Below are positions 1 to 7,182 of a stretch of 23,018 nt of DNA, one piece after another. This stretch comes from Halovenus sp. (lineage in GTDB: Archaea; Halobacteriota; Halobacteria; Halobacteriales; Haloarculaceae), in assembly GCA_028274925.1 (NCBI GenBank), contig JAQCNR010000500.1:1-23018 (forward strand), read 5' to 3'. The translations under genes were made by a program, and so were the position numbers. The notes under the pieces were generated by a model. It was given only the letters and a program-made list of their open reading frames with translations. It was not told the origin of the DNA and did no database searches. Position 1 is the stretch's first letter. Each line of letters begins with the position of its first letter.

Positions 1-60
1 AGTGAGAGGTCTCAGGAGTGGTGCTGAATAGAGAGCGTGTATGCACCACGGCGATGTCTA

Positions 61-94
61 GAAATCAATCATGATTTCACCGGAACAGTTCCGG
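61..94. repeat. two adjacent perfect palindromes
   Basis: GAAATCAATCATGATTTC (61-78) has 7-base arms around a 4-base centre. One base later CCGGAACAGTTCCGG (80-94) has 7-base arms around one base. They lie about 65 bases before the promoter of the lipoprotein gene. They could be a terminator for a gene left of the window or a pair of operator sites; no T-run follows. The rest of 1-184 shows no credible gene. Confidence 0.6.
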
Positions 95-155
95 GTTTCA
101 GGCTTCGTAAACGCCTCTCGCTTCCACTCCAGATACCCCAACGTATTTGAATAAT

Positions 156-172
156 CATTTAAAAAATAATTA
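156..172 (+). promoter_or_regulatory. AT-rich promoter (TATA region) of the lipoprotein gene
   Basis: The segment CATTTAAAAAATAATTA is the most AT-rich part of the intergenic DNA and lies about 15-29 bases before the ATG at 185, the distance expected for an archaeal TATA box driving a leaderless or nearly leaderless mRNA. Confidence 0.5.
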
Positions 173-184
173 TGGTGTAGAATA

Positions 185-772
185 ATGAACCGGCGAGACC
201 TGTTCAGGAAGTGTGGTATCCTCCTCGCAGCACCGACAGCGGTCAGCCTATCAGGGTGTTCCAGCAGCGAGGGCGATGATGGTGACAGTGACGGCGATGG
301 TGGCGGCAGCGACGGTGATGGTGGCGGCAGCGACGGCGATAATGGTGACAGTGACGGCGATGGTGGCGGCAGCGACGGCGATAATGGTGACAGTGACGGC
401 GATGGTGGCGAGTATACGAAAGAGGAGATGGGCGAACTCGTGACGGACGAGATCGGCGAGATCGAGATTCTTGGCTGGACCTCCGAAGTATTCAGCGGCC
501 CGTCGCTCTTCCAGGTTGAGGTGACGCTCAGCAACGTCGGCAACCAGGAAATACGGATCACGCCCGGCGCGTTTGCTCTGGTCATCACGTACTACGACGA
601 CACGGGCTCGAAGCTAGGCGAGGGGCGACACGGACGCGTCGAGAAGCGGAGCCTGCCAAGCGGCGAAACTGCCTTCGTCAGTGGGAACATCGAACTTGAC
701 GACCCCAGTGTGGTGGCGAGCTACGAGATCTCACTCACCTGCGGCGAGAATAGTATGAGTGTCTACTGCTAG
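185..772 (+). CDS. Tat-exported lipoprotein with SDGD-repeat linker
   Basis: A 195-residue protein. The N-terminus has a twin-arginine motif (NRRDLF), a hydrophobic stretch and a lipobox LSGC, so Cys25 should be lipidated and the protein anchored outside the membrane after Tat export. Residues 35-76 are six copies of a 7-residue SDGDGGG/SDGDNGD unit, a flexible very acidic linker. The remaining domain (about 80-195) is beta-rich, with the pattern VEVTLSNVGNQEI followed by VITYYDDTG, reminiscent of FxLYD/DUF4352-type immunoglobulin-like extracellular domains, and ends with two cysteines (CGENSMSVYC) that might form a disulfide. Function is unknown. The ATG at 185 is preferred because the Tat motif follows it at once and an AT-rich promoter precedes it. 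Confidence 0.9.
   Translation: MNRRDLFRKCGILLAAPTAVSLSGCSSSEGDDGDSDGDGGGSDGDGGGSDGDNGDSDGDGGGSDGDNGDSDGDGGEYTKEEMGELVTDEIGEIEILGWTSEVFSGPSLFQVEVTLSNVGNQEIRITPGAFALVITYYDDTGSKLGEGRHGRVEKRSLPSGETAFVSGNIELDDPSVVASYEISLTCGENSMSVYC
287..412 (+). repeat. 21-bp coding minisatellite, six copies
   Basis: Six tandem 21-base units encode S-D-G-D-(G/N)-G-(G/D/E). Two unit types alternate, giving a 42-base higher-order repeat near the 3' side (GDSDGDGGGSDGDN type). The array is in frame, so copy-number change would alter linker length without frameshift. Confidence 0.9.
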
Positions 773-1017
773 TGACTGGCGGCGCCCGGTAACGATTCGA
801 CGGACTGCGGGACCCGGTTACATCTGAGTTGTGCAACAGACCCCCTGGAGACCAGCCCACCAACCGATAACTCGCTCGATTATATCAGATCGAATTGGCT
901 CGTGATGTAGTTGCGCCTTGTATGCAGCATGCCGTTTGTATCAACCGTTGAGAATTTCCACGGAGACAAAAACCCCCGAGGATATAGAGAAAATTCTACG
1001 TTCTCAGACGTATCGAG

Positions 1018-1024
1018 TTTTTAT
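1018..1024 (+). promoter_or_regulatory. TATA-like box of the threonine aldolase gene
   Basis: TTTTTAT centred about 26 bases before the ATG at 1047. This places transcription start at or next to the start codon and supports 1047 over upstream starts. Confidence 0.55.
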
Positions 1025-1046
1025 CCATCGAGCCGGTACAGAGGAT

Positions 1047-2054
1047 ATGATCGATTTACGCAGCGACACGGTCACGAAGCCGAGCGAGGAGATGCGCGAG
1101 GCTGCCCGGGACGCCGAGGTGGGCGACGATGTCTACGGTGAGGACCCGACAATCAACGAACTCGAAGCGCGGACCGCCGAAGTTCTCGGCACCGAGGACG
1201 CCCTGTTCGTTCCTTCGGGGACGATGGGCAACCAGATTGCGGGCCGCGTCCACACCGAACGGGGAGAGGAACTGCTCTGTGAACGCGAGAGCCACATCTA
1301 CAAGTGGGAACTGGCAGGACTGGCACAGCACGCCGAGGTCCAGCCCCGCACCGTCGACGGCGGGCCGCGGGGGGCAATCACGCCAGAGCAGGTTCGGGAA
1401 GGCTACGTCGAGGCAGACGGCCACCGACCCGGCACGGGCGCACTCGCAGTGGAGAACACGCACAACAGTCGCGGCGGAATTGCGCTCAGCCCCGAGGAAA
1501 TCGAGGCTGCCGCCGAGGCTGCCCACAACCTTGGCGTGACGGTCCATCTCGACGGCGCGCGGTTGTTCAACGCCGCGGCGGCACAGGACTGTTCAGCCGC
1601 CGAGTTCGTCGAACCAGTCGACACGGTGATGTGCTGTCTCTCGAAGGGACTGGGCGCGCCAGTGGGGTCGATGCTCGCCGGGTCAGAAGAGCTGATCGAG
1701 GAGGCCCACCGCGTCCGGAAACTGTTCGGCGGCGGGATGCGACAGGCCGGGATGATAGCTGCGCCAGGACTGGCGGCGCTGGCGAACCGCGAGCGATTGG
1801 GTGAGGACCACCGCCGCGCGGGCCGACTCGCCGACGGACTGGCAAGCGTTGACGGACTAACCGTCGACGACCCCGACACGAATATTGTCCTCGTCCACAC
1901 CGACCGACCGGCCGAGGCGGTGCTCGACAACTGCGAAGCGGAGGGCGTGCTGGGTGTTCCCTTCGCCGAGCACACGATTCGGTTCTGTACGCACTGGGAT
2001 ATCGACGACAGCGATATCGAGCGCGCAATCGAGGGCGTCGAGCGAGCAGTCTGA
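1047..2054 (+). CDS. ltaE: low-specificity L-threonine aldolase (PLP enzyme)
   Basis: A 335-residue fold-type I PLP enzyme that cleaves L-threonine or L-allo-threonine to glycine and acetaldehyde in the cytoplasm. The N-terminus MIDLRSDTVTKPSEEM and the following GDDVYGEDPTINELE are diagnostic of the family. FVPSGTMGNQIA is the cofactor phosphate-binding region, HLDGARLFNA holds the PLP-ring Asp, and Lys200 in CLSKGLGAPVGS is the Schiff-base lysine. The frame is open further upstream to a TTG at 918, but that extension does not resemble the family and the TATA box fits the start at 1047. The next gene, an ornithine cyclodeaminase-family enzyme, begins 51 bases downstream with its own TATA box. 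The gene symbol is borrowed from the bacterial family. Confidence 0.92.
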   Translation: MIDLRSDTVTKPSEEMREAARDAEVGDDVYGEDPTINELEARTAEVLGTEDALFVPSGTMGNQIAGRVHTERGEELLCERESHIYKWELAGLAQHAEVQPRTVDGGPRGAITPEQVREGYVEADGHRPGTGALAVENTHNSRGGIALSPEEIEAAAEAAHNLGVTVHLDGARLFNAAAAQDCSAAEFVEPVDTVMCCLSKGLGAPVGSMLAGSEELIEEAHRVRKLFGGGMRQAGMIAAPGLAALANRERLGEDHRRAGRLADGLASVDGLTVDDPDTNIVLVHTDRPAEAVLDNCEAEGVLGVPFAEHTIRFCTHWDIDDSDIERAIEGVERAV

Positions 2055-2073
2055 GTGAGCTACTGCCAACCCA

Positions 2074-2080
2074 TCTATAA
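2074..2080 (+). promoter_or_regulatory. TATA-like box of the cyclodeaminase-family gene
   Basis: TCTATAA centred about 29 bases before the ATG at 2106. This is consistent with a separate, leaderless transcript despite the short gap to the previous gene. Confidence 0.5.
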
Positions 2081-2105
2081 GTGCACGCCAGCGAAACGAG
2101 AGGAT

Positions 2106-3089
2106 ATGGAGACGCTGCTTCTCGACCCCGACGATGTCACGGCGAGTACGGAGATAGGGGAGGTAATCGACGCCGTCGAGTCCGCGTTTGCGGCCTATTC
2201 TGACGGCGATACGCAGATGCCCGCGAAATCCTACATCGACCTGCCGCAGTACAACGGTGACTTCCGGTCGATGCCTGCGTACATCCACACCGGCGAGTGG
2301 GAAGCCGCCGGCATCAAGTGGGTGAACTCCCACGCCGACAATCCCAAGAACCACGACCTGCCGACGGTCATCGGGACGATGATTTACTCCGACCCCGAAA
2401 CTGCATTCCCGCTAGCATTGATGGACGGAACCGGACTGACACGCCTCCGGACAGGTGCGGCCGCGGCCGTCGCAACCCGATATCTGGCTCCCGAGGACGC
2501 AAACTCGCTGGGCCTTGTCGGGGCCGGGATTCAGGCCTACACGCAACTGGACGCGATTGCGCAGGTCCGCGATATCGAGACGGTCATCGTCAGCGACCTG
2601 CGCGAGGAAGCCATCGAGGCCTTCATCGCCGAGTTTGGCGACCAGTTCGACGTTCGCGAAGGGTCCCTCACTGAGGCCGCCGCCTGTGATGTCGTCTCGA
2701 CGACGACACCGGTGACCGAGCCAATCGTCGAAGCCGTCGGGGAGCGAACACACATCAACGCGATGGGCGCGGACGCCCCCGGCAAGAACGAAATTGCCTT
2801 CGAAGTCATCAAAGACGCGACCATCGTTATCGACGACTACGAGCAGTGTACTCACTCCGGCGAAATCAACGTCCCCTGGGGAGCAGGGAAACTCAGCGAC
2901 GAGGATATCCACGGCGAACTCGGCGACGTGGTGACAGGCCGTGTCGACCGCCCCGACCCCGACGGAGTGACAGTGTTCGACTCGACTGGACTGGCAATTC
3001 AGGATGTCGCTGCCGCGCGGGTCATCTACAACCACGCCAGCGAGAACGATATCGGGACAGAATTTGCCCTCGTAGGAACTGATACGTAG
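2106..3089 (+). CDS. ornithine cyclodeaminase / alanine dehydrogenase family protein
   Basis: A 327-residue member of the ornithine cyclodeaminase/mu-crystallin family, NAD(P)-dependent enzymes that include ornithine cyclodeaminase and archaeal alanine dehydrogenase. Typical features are MPAKSYIDLP (substrate-binding Lys), AGIKWVNSHADNPKNHDLP, the TGAAAAVATRYLA helix and a Rossmann glycine motif GAGIQA near residues 138-143. It also has DVVSTTTP, INAMGADAPGKNE and the C-terminal VFDSTGLAIQD. The substrate (ornithine, alanine or another amino acid) cannot be decided from sequence. The start at 2106 is chosen because an upstream extension of 17 residues is unlike the family and contains the TATA box. 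Its stop lies 8 bases from that of the convergent M23-like gene. Confidence 0.9.
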   Translation: METLLLDPDDVTASTEIGEVIDAVESAFAAYSDGDTQMPAKSYIDLPQYNGDFRSMPAYIHTGEWEAAGIKWVNSHADNPKNHDLPTVIGTMIYSDPETAFPLALMDGTGLTRLRTGAAAAVATRYLAPEDANSLGLVGAGIQAYTQLDAIAQVRDIETVIVSDLREEAIEAFIAEFGDQFDVREGSLTEAAACDVVSTTTPVTEPIVEAVGERTHINAMGADAPGKNEIAFEVIKDATIVIDDYEQCTHSGEINVPWGAGKLSDEDIHGELGDVVTGRVDRPDPDGVTVFDSTGLAIQDVAAARVIYNHASENDIGTEFALVGTDT

Positions 3090-3097
3090 CGACCGAA

Positions 3098-3907
3098 TCA
3101 GGATTTCTCAACTGTTACGTCTACGTGCGCTCCGACCGACAGCGAGAGGTCACGACCGACGAGTTTCGCGCCGATGTTGTCTTGCGCACAGAACAGTGCA
3201 ACGCCGGTGATTGGCGTACCGTTTGCGAGGACAGTACAGTCGTCCCACTCGACGGTTCGGTCCGCAAGCGTGCCAACAGACTGGCCCGCGAGAGTCGCTT
3301 GCGTGCCGCCAGCGAGGACGCCGCCACCGTCGTAGTGTGGAAAGCCACCGTCGAGAACGCCGCCGCCGCTTGCGATGCCCGCAAACTGTTCGCCGGGGGC
3401 AGGGTGGACGGGAGCGTCCAGTCGCGCCCACGTCTCTCCCGCGTCGGTGACAGTGCCGGTGCCGTCCCACTCGACGCCGGTCAACTCGACGGTGGCGGTG
3501 ACTGGGAGCGACCCCGACGCCCGGTAGGCGTTGGCCTCGTGCGTGCGAAAGCCCAGATGGATGTGGTTCGGCACCCACGGAGCGAAAAAGCCCGCACGGA
3601 CCAGTTCACCCAGCGAGTCACCGACCTCGACCGTGTCACCAGCCTCGACAGTCGGGTCGACGTGGAGCGTGCGGGCAACGTACTCACCGGTGTCGATGAG
3701 GATGAGGTGGTCGTGCTCGGCGGCGTAGGGTTTCGAGGGTGCTGTGACTGTTTTCGTCTCGATAACCTCGCCGGCAACAGGAGAGGGTGCCCCTCTCTCG
3801 GGATAGAGGTCGATTGCACAGCCCTCGTCGTGGGCGGTAAACGGAGAGTTGTACAGCGAGAACCGGTAGTACTGAAAGAGTTGCTCCGGCCCCAGCGTGG
3901 CAGTCAT
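3098..3907 (-). CDS. M23 (LytM)-like metallopeptidase-fold protein, no export signal
   Basis: A 269-residue protein. Residues 24-120 follow the LytM/M23 beta-sandwich plan: HDEGCAID (His26, Asp33), GAPSPVAGEV, HDHLILIDTGEY, LHVDPTVEAGDTVEVGDSLGE and NHIHLGF (His115, His117). These resemble the H-D and HxH zinc ligands of M23 peptidases, although the His-Asp spacing is longer than usual. The C-terminal half (about 130-269) is beta-rich and not recognised. There is no signal peptide or membrane segment, so it is probably cytoplasmic and not a cell-wall hydrolase. A lipoyl/biotinyl-like fold is an alternative reading of the same G-D-x-V-x-x-G-D pattern. A TATA-like TCTATAG about 30 bases upstream supports the ATG at 3907. 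Confidence 0.75.
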   Translation of the reverse strand: MTATLGPEQLFQYYRFSLYNSPFTAHDEGCAIDLYPERGAPSPVAGEVIETKTVTAPSKPYAAEHDHLILIDTGEYVARTLHVDPTVEAGDTVEVGDSLGELVRAGFFAPWVPNHIHLGFRTHEANAYRASGSLPVTATVELTGVEWDGTGTVTDAGETWARLDAPVHPAPGEQFAGIASGGGVLDGGFPHYDGGGVLAGGTQATLAGQSVGTLADRTVEWDDCTVLANGTPITGVALFCAQDNIGAKLVGRDLSLSVGAHVDVTVEKS

Positions 3908-3948
3908 CAGTACAGCCTTGGGCGAGCGAACTATAGACCCATCGGTGG

Positions 3949-4815
3949 CTACAGCAGGTCACCACGAGCGACCGGGACGACGTCACCGCCAACCTCGACG
4001 GCAATCTCGTCACCGTCGGGGCGAGCATTCAGCACCAGCAATGATGGTCGGCCGAGTTCGTAGCCCTGCTCGACACGAGCGGTGACTGTCGGCGAGCCAA
4101 AGTACTCCTCGGCGGAGAGATACGCAGCGAGACAGCCGTTTGCCGAACCGGTCGCGGGGTCTTCGTGGACGCCCAGCGCGGGCGCAAACATCCGCGCTGC
4201 GAGGTCATTCTCGGAGTCGCGTGGGTCGGGACAGAACGCGTGGACTAGTTTCGCCTCTCGGTCACCGACGAGGGCTTCGTAGGCGTCGAGGTCAAGGTCG
4301 ATATCGGTCAGCGCGTCACGGTCGCGGAGCGGGACGATAATCGTCGGAAGTCCTGTCGAGACGACTCTGGCCGGGAAGTCGTGGTCGAGTTGGTCGACGT
4401 CGAGTCCGAGCACCGCCGCGAGGGTGTCGTGGTCGAGTTGGTCGCCGAACTCGGGGGGCTGCTGGCGCATCTGCAGGCGGTCACCGTCGACGGTGACCGG
4501 AACCCGCCCGACCTGCAGGTCGAGCACGATTTCGTCGGGGTCGCCGTCAGCGAGGCGTCGTCGGATGACATCGGCAGTCCCGAGGGTTGGATGGCCGGCG
4601 AAGGGTATCTCATCGGTTGGCGTGAAGATTCGGACCGGCCACGCCCCGTCAGTTGGCTCGCCGGTAACGAATGTTGTTTCAGAGTAGTTCATCTCCGCAG
4701 CGATCTGTTGCATCGTCTCGCTGTTGAGGTCCGCGGCGTCGGTGATGACGGCAAGTTGGTTGCCGGCGTAGCGTTCGCGGGCGAACACGTCGACAATAGA
4801 AAACGGTCTGGACAT
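3949..4815 (-). CDS. PhzF-family isomerase
   Basis: A 288-residue member of the PhzF/diaminopimelate-epimerase-like fold, two similar half barrels with the active site between them. Key motifs are FARERYAGNQLAV, MNYSETTFV with the catalytic Glu46, FTPTDEIPFAGHPTLG (residues 65-79) and EDPATGSANG (218-227), all expected of an active enzyme. Family members catalyse isomerisation in phenazine synthesis or act on unknown small molecules; no phenazine genes are nearby, so the substrate is unknown. The start at 4815 is preferred over a 25-residue longer frame because the protein then begins with SRPFSIVDVF as usual. A TATA-like TTTTTTAC also lies about 26 bases upstream on the minus strand. Confidence 0.92.
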   Translation of the reverse strand: MSRPFSIVDVFARERYAGNQLAVITDAADLNSETMQQIAAEMNYSETTFVTGEPTDGAWPVRIFTPTDEIPFAGHPTLGTADVIRRRLADGDPDEIVLDLQVGRVPVTVDGDRLQMRQQPPEFGDQLDHDTLAAVLGLDVDQLDHDFPARVVSTGLPTIIVPLRDRDALTDIDLDLDAYEALVGDREAKLVHAFCPDPRDSENDLAARMFAPALGVHEDPATGSANGCLAAYLSAEEYFGSPTVTARVEQGYELGRPSLLVLNARPDGDEIAVEVGGDVVPVARGDLL

Positions 4816-4922
4816 ACTGCTCGTTCGGTACCATCGAGTAAAAAATCGCCCCCGTTCGTCGGCGCTGGCGGGTGGTCTCGCTGGACGCAATCAGACTGTG
4901 TCTTATTCCGGCCCACAAGGGC

Positions 4923-4929
4923 TATTTAT
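4923..4929 (+). promoter_or_regulatory. TATA-like box of the DUF6517 lipoprotein gene
   Basis: TATTTAT centred 25 bases before the ATG at 4951; a textbook leaderless arrangement. Confidence 0.6.
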
Positions 4930-4950
4930 CTTGGTCGCCCGAACACGGAT

Positions 4951-5613
4951 ATGACTGAGAACGACGGACCGCGACGCTCGCGGCGAGCGTACCTCGCCGG
5001 GGTAGGGGCAACGGCCGGCCTCGCTGGCTGTCTCGATTTCATTACAGGAGGACCGGCTGAATTCGAGGCCAGCCCGTCACAGGTGCCCGACAATATCCTC
5101 AGCGAGACGAACTACGAACTCAACGGCGTCTCCGACCAGGAGATCGAACGGGAGTTCCAGGCCGGTGACCAGAGCAGAACGGTAATCGTGACGAACAAGA
5201 TTGCCGAACACCGCAAGTCAGTCCAACTGCCGGCGCTTGGGGACGCTGACGCAGCAATTTTCACAGCGCTGACGACGCCGCAGGTCGAAATTCTCGGCAA
5301 AACGTTCAATCCAATCGAGGACATGTCGTCCAGGCGCATCGCCAGAATGGTCCAAAAGCAGTACGACAGCGTCGCGGCACCGAGCGAAGAATCATCGGGG
5401 AAGGTCACTATCAACGGCGAGGAGACGACACAGACGAAGTTCCGTGCCGACGCACAGTTCGAGGGCAATCCGGTCGAACTCTACTTACATATCAGCGAAG
5501 CGGTGGAACTCGGTAGTGACTTCGTCGTCACCGTGGGCGGCTATCCGACCACGCTCCCCGGCGAAGAACAGAATGTCCTCACGTTGATGCAGTCGGTGCA
5601 GGAGAGCGGATAA
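4951..5613 (+). CDS. DUF6517-type Tat lipoprotein
   Basis: A 220-residue secreted protein. RRSRRAYLAGVGATAGLAGC is a Tat signal with lipobox; Cys27 should be the lipid-anchored residue. The body matches the haloarchaeal family I recognise as DUF6517: FEASPSQVPDNILSETNY, EREFQAGDQSRTVIVTN, TTPQVEILGKTFNPIEDMS and the C-terminal GGYPTTLPGEEQNV. No enzymatic motif is visible and the function is unknown. The frame is open far upstream (to 4381), but that part is antisense to the PhzF gene and is not coding. The TATA box at 4923-4929 and the Tat motif fix the start. Its stop is one base away from that of the convergent DUF2062 gene. Confidence 0.92.
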   Translation: MTENDGPRRSRRAYLAGVGATAGLAGCLDFITGGPAEFEASPSQVPDNILSETNYELNGVSDQEIEREFQAGDQSRTVIVTNKIAEHRKSVQLPALGDADAAIFTALTTPQVEILGKTFNPIEDMSSRRIARMVQKQYDSVAAPSEESSGKVTINGEETTQTKFRADAQFEGNPVELYLHISEAVELGSDFVVTVGGYPTTLPGEEQNVLTLMQSVQESG

Positions 5614-5614
5614 C

Positions 5615-6121
5615 TTACTCGTCGCCCGCCGGTTCGGCCGGGAAGGTGGTGTCTGGGTGGTCGTCGCTTTTGACCCGTCGGCGGAACTCGTTGACGACAC
5701 GCAAGGCGACGAAGTAGCCGATGACGGCGAAGATTGTTGCGAGGATGAGATTCCCCAACCAGAGTCGGACCAGAATGTCCGGCCCGGCCGACAGCGACAC
5801 GTCGGCCCGGCTGAACGTCACGCCCGGTACGGGGCCAAGAATCACCCGCCCCAGCGAGTAACTCGCGCCGTAGACACCCCACTTGACGACGGGGTTGAGG
5901 ACGACGACAGAGGCAAACAGCGCAATTTTGCTGATGCGGTCGAACAGAAAGGCCAGCGCGATGAAGACGAGCAATCCGGTGCCCAGCGAGGGCAGGGCGG
6001 TAATGAACACGCCCAGAGAGTAGCTGAACGCAACCTCGTGAGATGTGTGGTCCTCGACGAAGGCCGTAATCAGCCGGTCTTTGACCTCTGCCAGAACTTC
6101 TCTCACCCGCTGGCGAACCAT
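5615..6121 (-). CDS. DUF2062 domain membrane protein
   Basis: A 168-residue integral membrane protein with about three hydrophobic segments. The N-terminal region EVAFSYSLGVFITALPSLGTG, followed by LNPVVKWGVYGASYSLG, is the DUF2062 signature; the Pro/Gly-rich helix ends are typical. The N- and C-termini are charged and probably cytoplasmic. Function is unknown. The minus-strand TATA-like GATATATT about 25 bases before the start at 6121 supports a leaderless mRNA. It faces the CuA protein gene across a 132-base divergent intergenic region. Confidence 0.88.
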   Translation of the reverse strand: MVRQRVREVLAEVKDRLITAFVEDHTSHEVAFSYSLGVFITALPSLGTGLLVFIALAFLFDRISKIALFASVVVLNPVVKWGVYGASYSLGRVILGPVPGVTFSRADVSLSAGPDILVRLWLGNLILATIFAVIGYFVALRVVNEFRRRVKSDDHPDTTFPAEPAGDE

Positions 6122-6253
6122 TCACCGCAGTTACGAGCGTAGAATATATCAACGCTTTCCTTAGAGCGATACGTTGGGCTCCGGACCGGTATAGAGAAGA
6201 GTAATGTTATATTTTCGATAGATTTTTGAGAGTCCTGCCGGACAGTAGTGATA

Positions 6254-6814
6254 ATGGCTGGCGAGCATACGCGTCGGCGCGCACTCACGGCCCTCGGCGT
6301 CGCGGGTGCTGGGGCTGTTTCTGGCTGCCTCGGCGGCGGCTCAACGAACCCAGCTGACGAAGAGAAGCCTGACCAGAGTGGCGACAGCCATCCAAACATC
6401 CTGAAGGTTCACGTTACCGGCTATCAGTTCGGCTGGGAGTACGAGTACCACAGCGGACTCCACAGCGACGACTACGAGGTTGACCTGGACGGGACCGACG
6501 ACAACGACGCGCTTGTCCTTCCGAAAAATGAACCCATTCAACTGACGTTCTCCTCCCGTGATGTCCCGCACAACTACGGCATCCCGGAACTCAGACTAAA
6601 ACGAGATGTCCTGCCAGACAAGCAGACACTGGCCCAAGCGTATCTGGGTGAGGTCGGTGTGTACGAAGCACAGTGTTTCGAACTCTGTGGGAGAGGACAT
6701 TCGAATATGTATGGCGATTTTGTCGTCACAGAGCCGGAAACATTCACTGACTGGTATCTCTCACAGGACGGCACTGCAGAATCTGAGCTCCACTTCATGG
6801 CTGATGTGCTGTGA
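6254..6814 (+). CDS. lipid-anchored CuA protein (cytochrome c oxidase subunit II-like)
   Basis: A 186-residue protein with Tat signal (TRRRALTALG), lipobox VSGC (Cys25) and a cupredoxin CuA domain. GYQFGWEYEY corresponds to the aromatic electron-entry segment of oxidase subunit II. DVPHNYGIPELRLKRDVLP gives the first His ligand. QCFELCGRGHSNM supplies Cys, backbone Glu, Cys, His and Met, so all six CuA ligands are present. It lacks the N-terminal transmembrane helices of normal subunit II and no subunit I or III gene is near. It probably carries electrons at the outer membrane face, as a solitary subunit II or an electron shuttle. A GTG at 6248 is possible, but ATG 6254 directly before the Tat motif is preferred. 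An AT-rich promoter region lies at about 6203-6230. Confidence 0.9.
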   Translation: MAGEHTRRRALTALGVAGAGAVSGCLGGGSTNPADEEKPDQSGDSHPNILKVHVTGYQFGWEYEYHSGLHSDDYEVDLDGTDDNDALVLPKNEPIQLTFSSRDVPHNYGIPELRLKRDVLPDKQTLAQAYLGEVGVYEAQCFELCGRGHSNMYGDFVVTEPETFTDWYLSQDGTAESELHFMADVL

Positions 6815-6851
6815 GTTTGAACGATAATTGAGTGAACGACAGGAGCAACCC

Positions 6852-6944
6852 GTGAGCAACGAAGAGTTAGCGGAGATGCCGGAGAAAATCGAGGAAGTGT
6901 TTGAACAAGTACGGGACGAGTTTCCTTCTGAAGATGGCGAATAG
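6852..6944 (+). CDS. possible 30-residue acidic protein
   Basis: A short frame from GTG 6852 to TAG 6944 encodes MSNEELAEMPEKIEEVFEQV plus a short acidic tail, 30 residues in all. The composition is acidic like haloarchaeal proteins and the sequence would form an amphipathic helix. An AGGAG at 6841-6845 lies six bases before the GTG, which is good Shine-Dalgarno spacing. It starts 37 bases after the CuA gene and could be co-transcribed. No family is recognised; it may equally be chance or a gene remnant. Confidence 0.3.
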   Translation: MSNEELAEMPEKIEEVFEQVRDEFPSEDGE

Positions 6945-7060
6945 ACCGGTCTGCCATCCTTTGATACTGGGTTTATAGCGATTCGATCAGTGTGCGGGAC
7001 CAATTGCGGATTCACTCAGTACAGAGGTATATTGAGTGCTTTGGGAGGCAGCAAGCATAT

Positions 7061-7163
7061 CCGCGCGAACGGAGTGAGCGCGGTTCACTGAAGCCGAACA
7101 AAGTGAGGCTTCAGCCTTTTTCACCCACGTTTTTCGAGGAGCGGTTCGCTCTCCGAGCGAACC
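7061..7163. repeat. three consecutive hairpins, two sharing a GAACnnAGTGA loop
   Basis: Hairpin 1: CCGCGC (7061-7066) / GCGCGG (7078-7083), loop GAACGGAGTGA. Hairpin 2: CTGAAGCC (7088-7095) / GGCTTCAG (7107-7114), loop GAACAAAGTGA, followed by CCTTTTTC. Hairpin 3: GGTTCGCT (7143-7150) / AGCGAACC (7156-7163), loop CTCCG. All stems are perfect. Hairpin 2 with its T-run could be a rightward terminator for the CuA transcript. Confidence 0.75.
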
Positions 7164-7171
7164 CGACGAAG

Positions 7172-7176
7172 AAAAA
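7172..7176 (-). terminator. T5 terminator after tRNA-Arg
   Basis: Read on the minus strand, TTTTT begins 7 bases after the tRNA discriminator base (7183), the usual T-stretch signal that ends archaeal stable RNA transcripts. Confidence 0.5.
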
Positions 7177-7182
7177 GGTGGA

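Noticed and set aside
287..412. short tandem repeats considered as a CRISPR-like array
   Set aside because: Units are contiguous with no spacers and encode an acidic linker in frame.
918..1046. 43-residue N-terminal extension of threonine aldolase from TTG
   Set aside because: Not family-like and it contains the TATA box that fits the start at 1047.
3125..4063. 312-residue rightward open frame
   Set aside because: It is the antisense shadow of the M23-like and PhzF genes, rich in Arg and without any domain, promoter or ribosome site.
4381..4950. in-frame upstream extension of the DUF6517 lipoprotein
   Set aside because: It is antisense to PhzF and would bury the Tat signal; TATA box and Tat motif fix the start at 4951.
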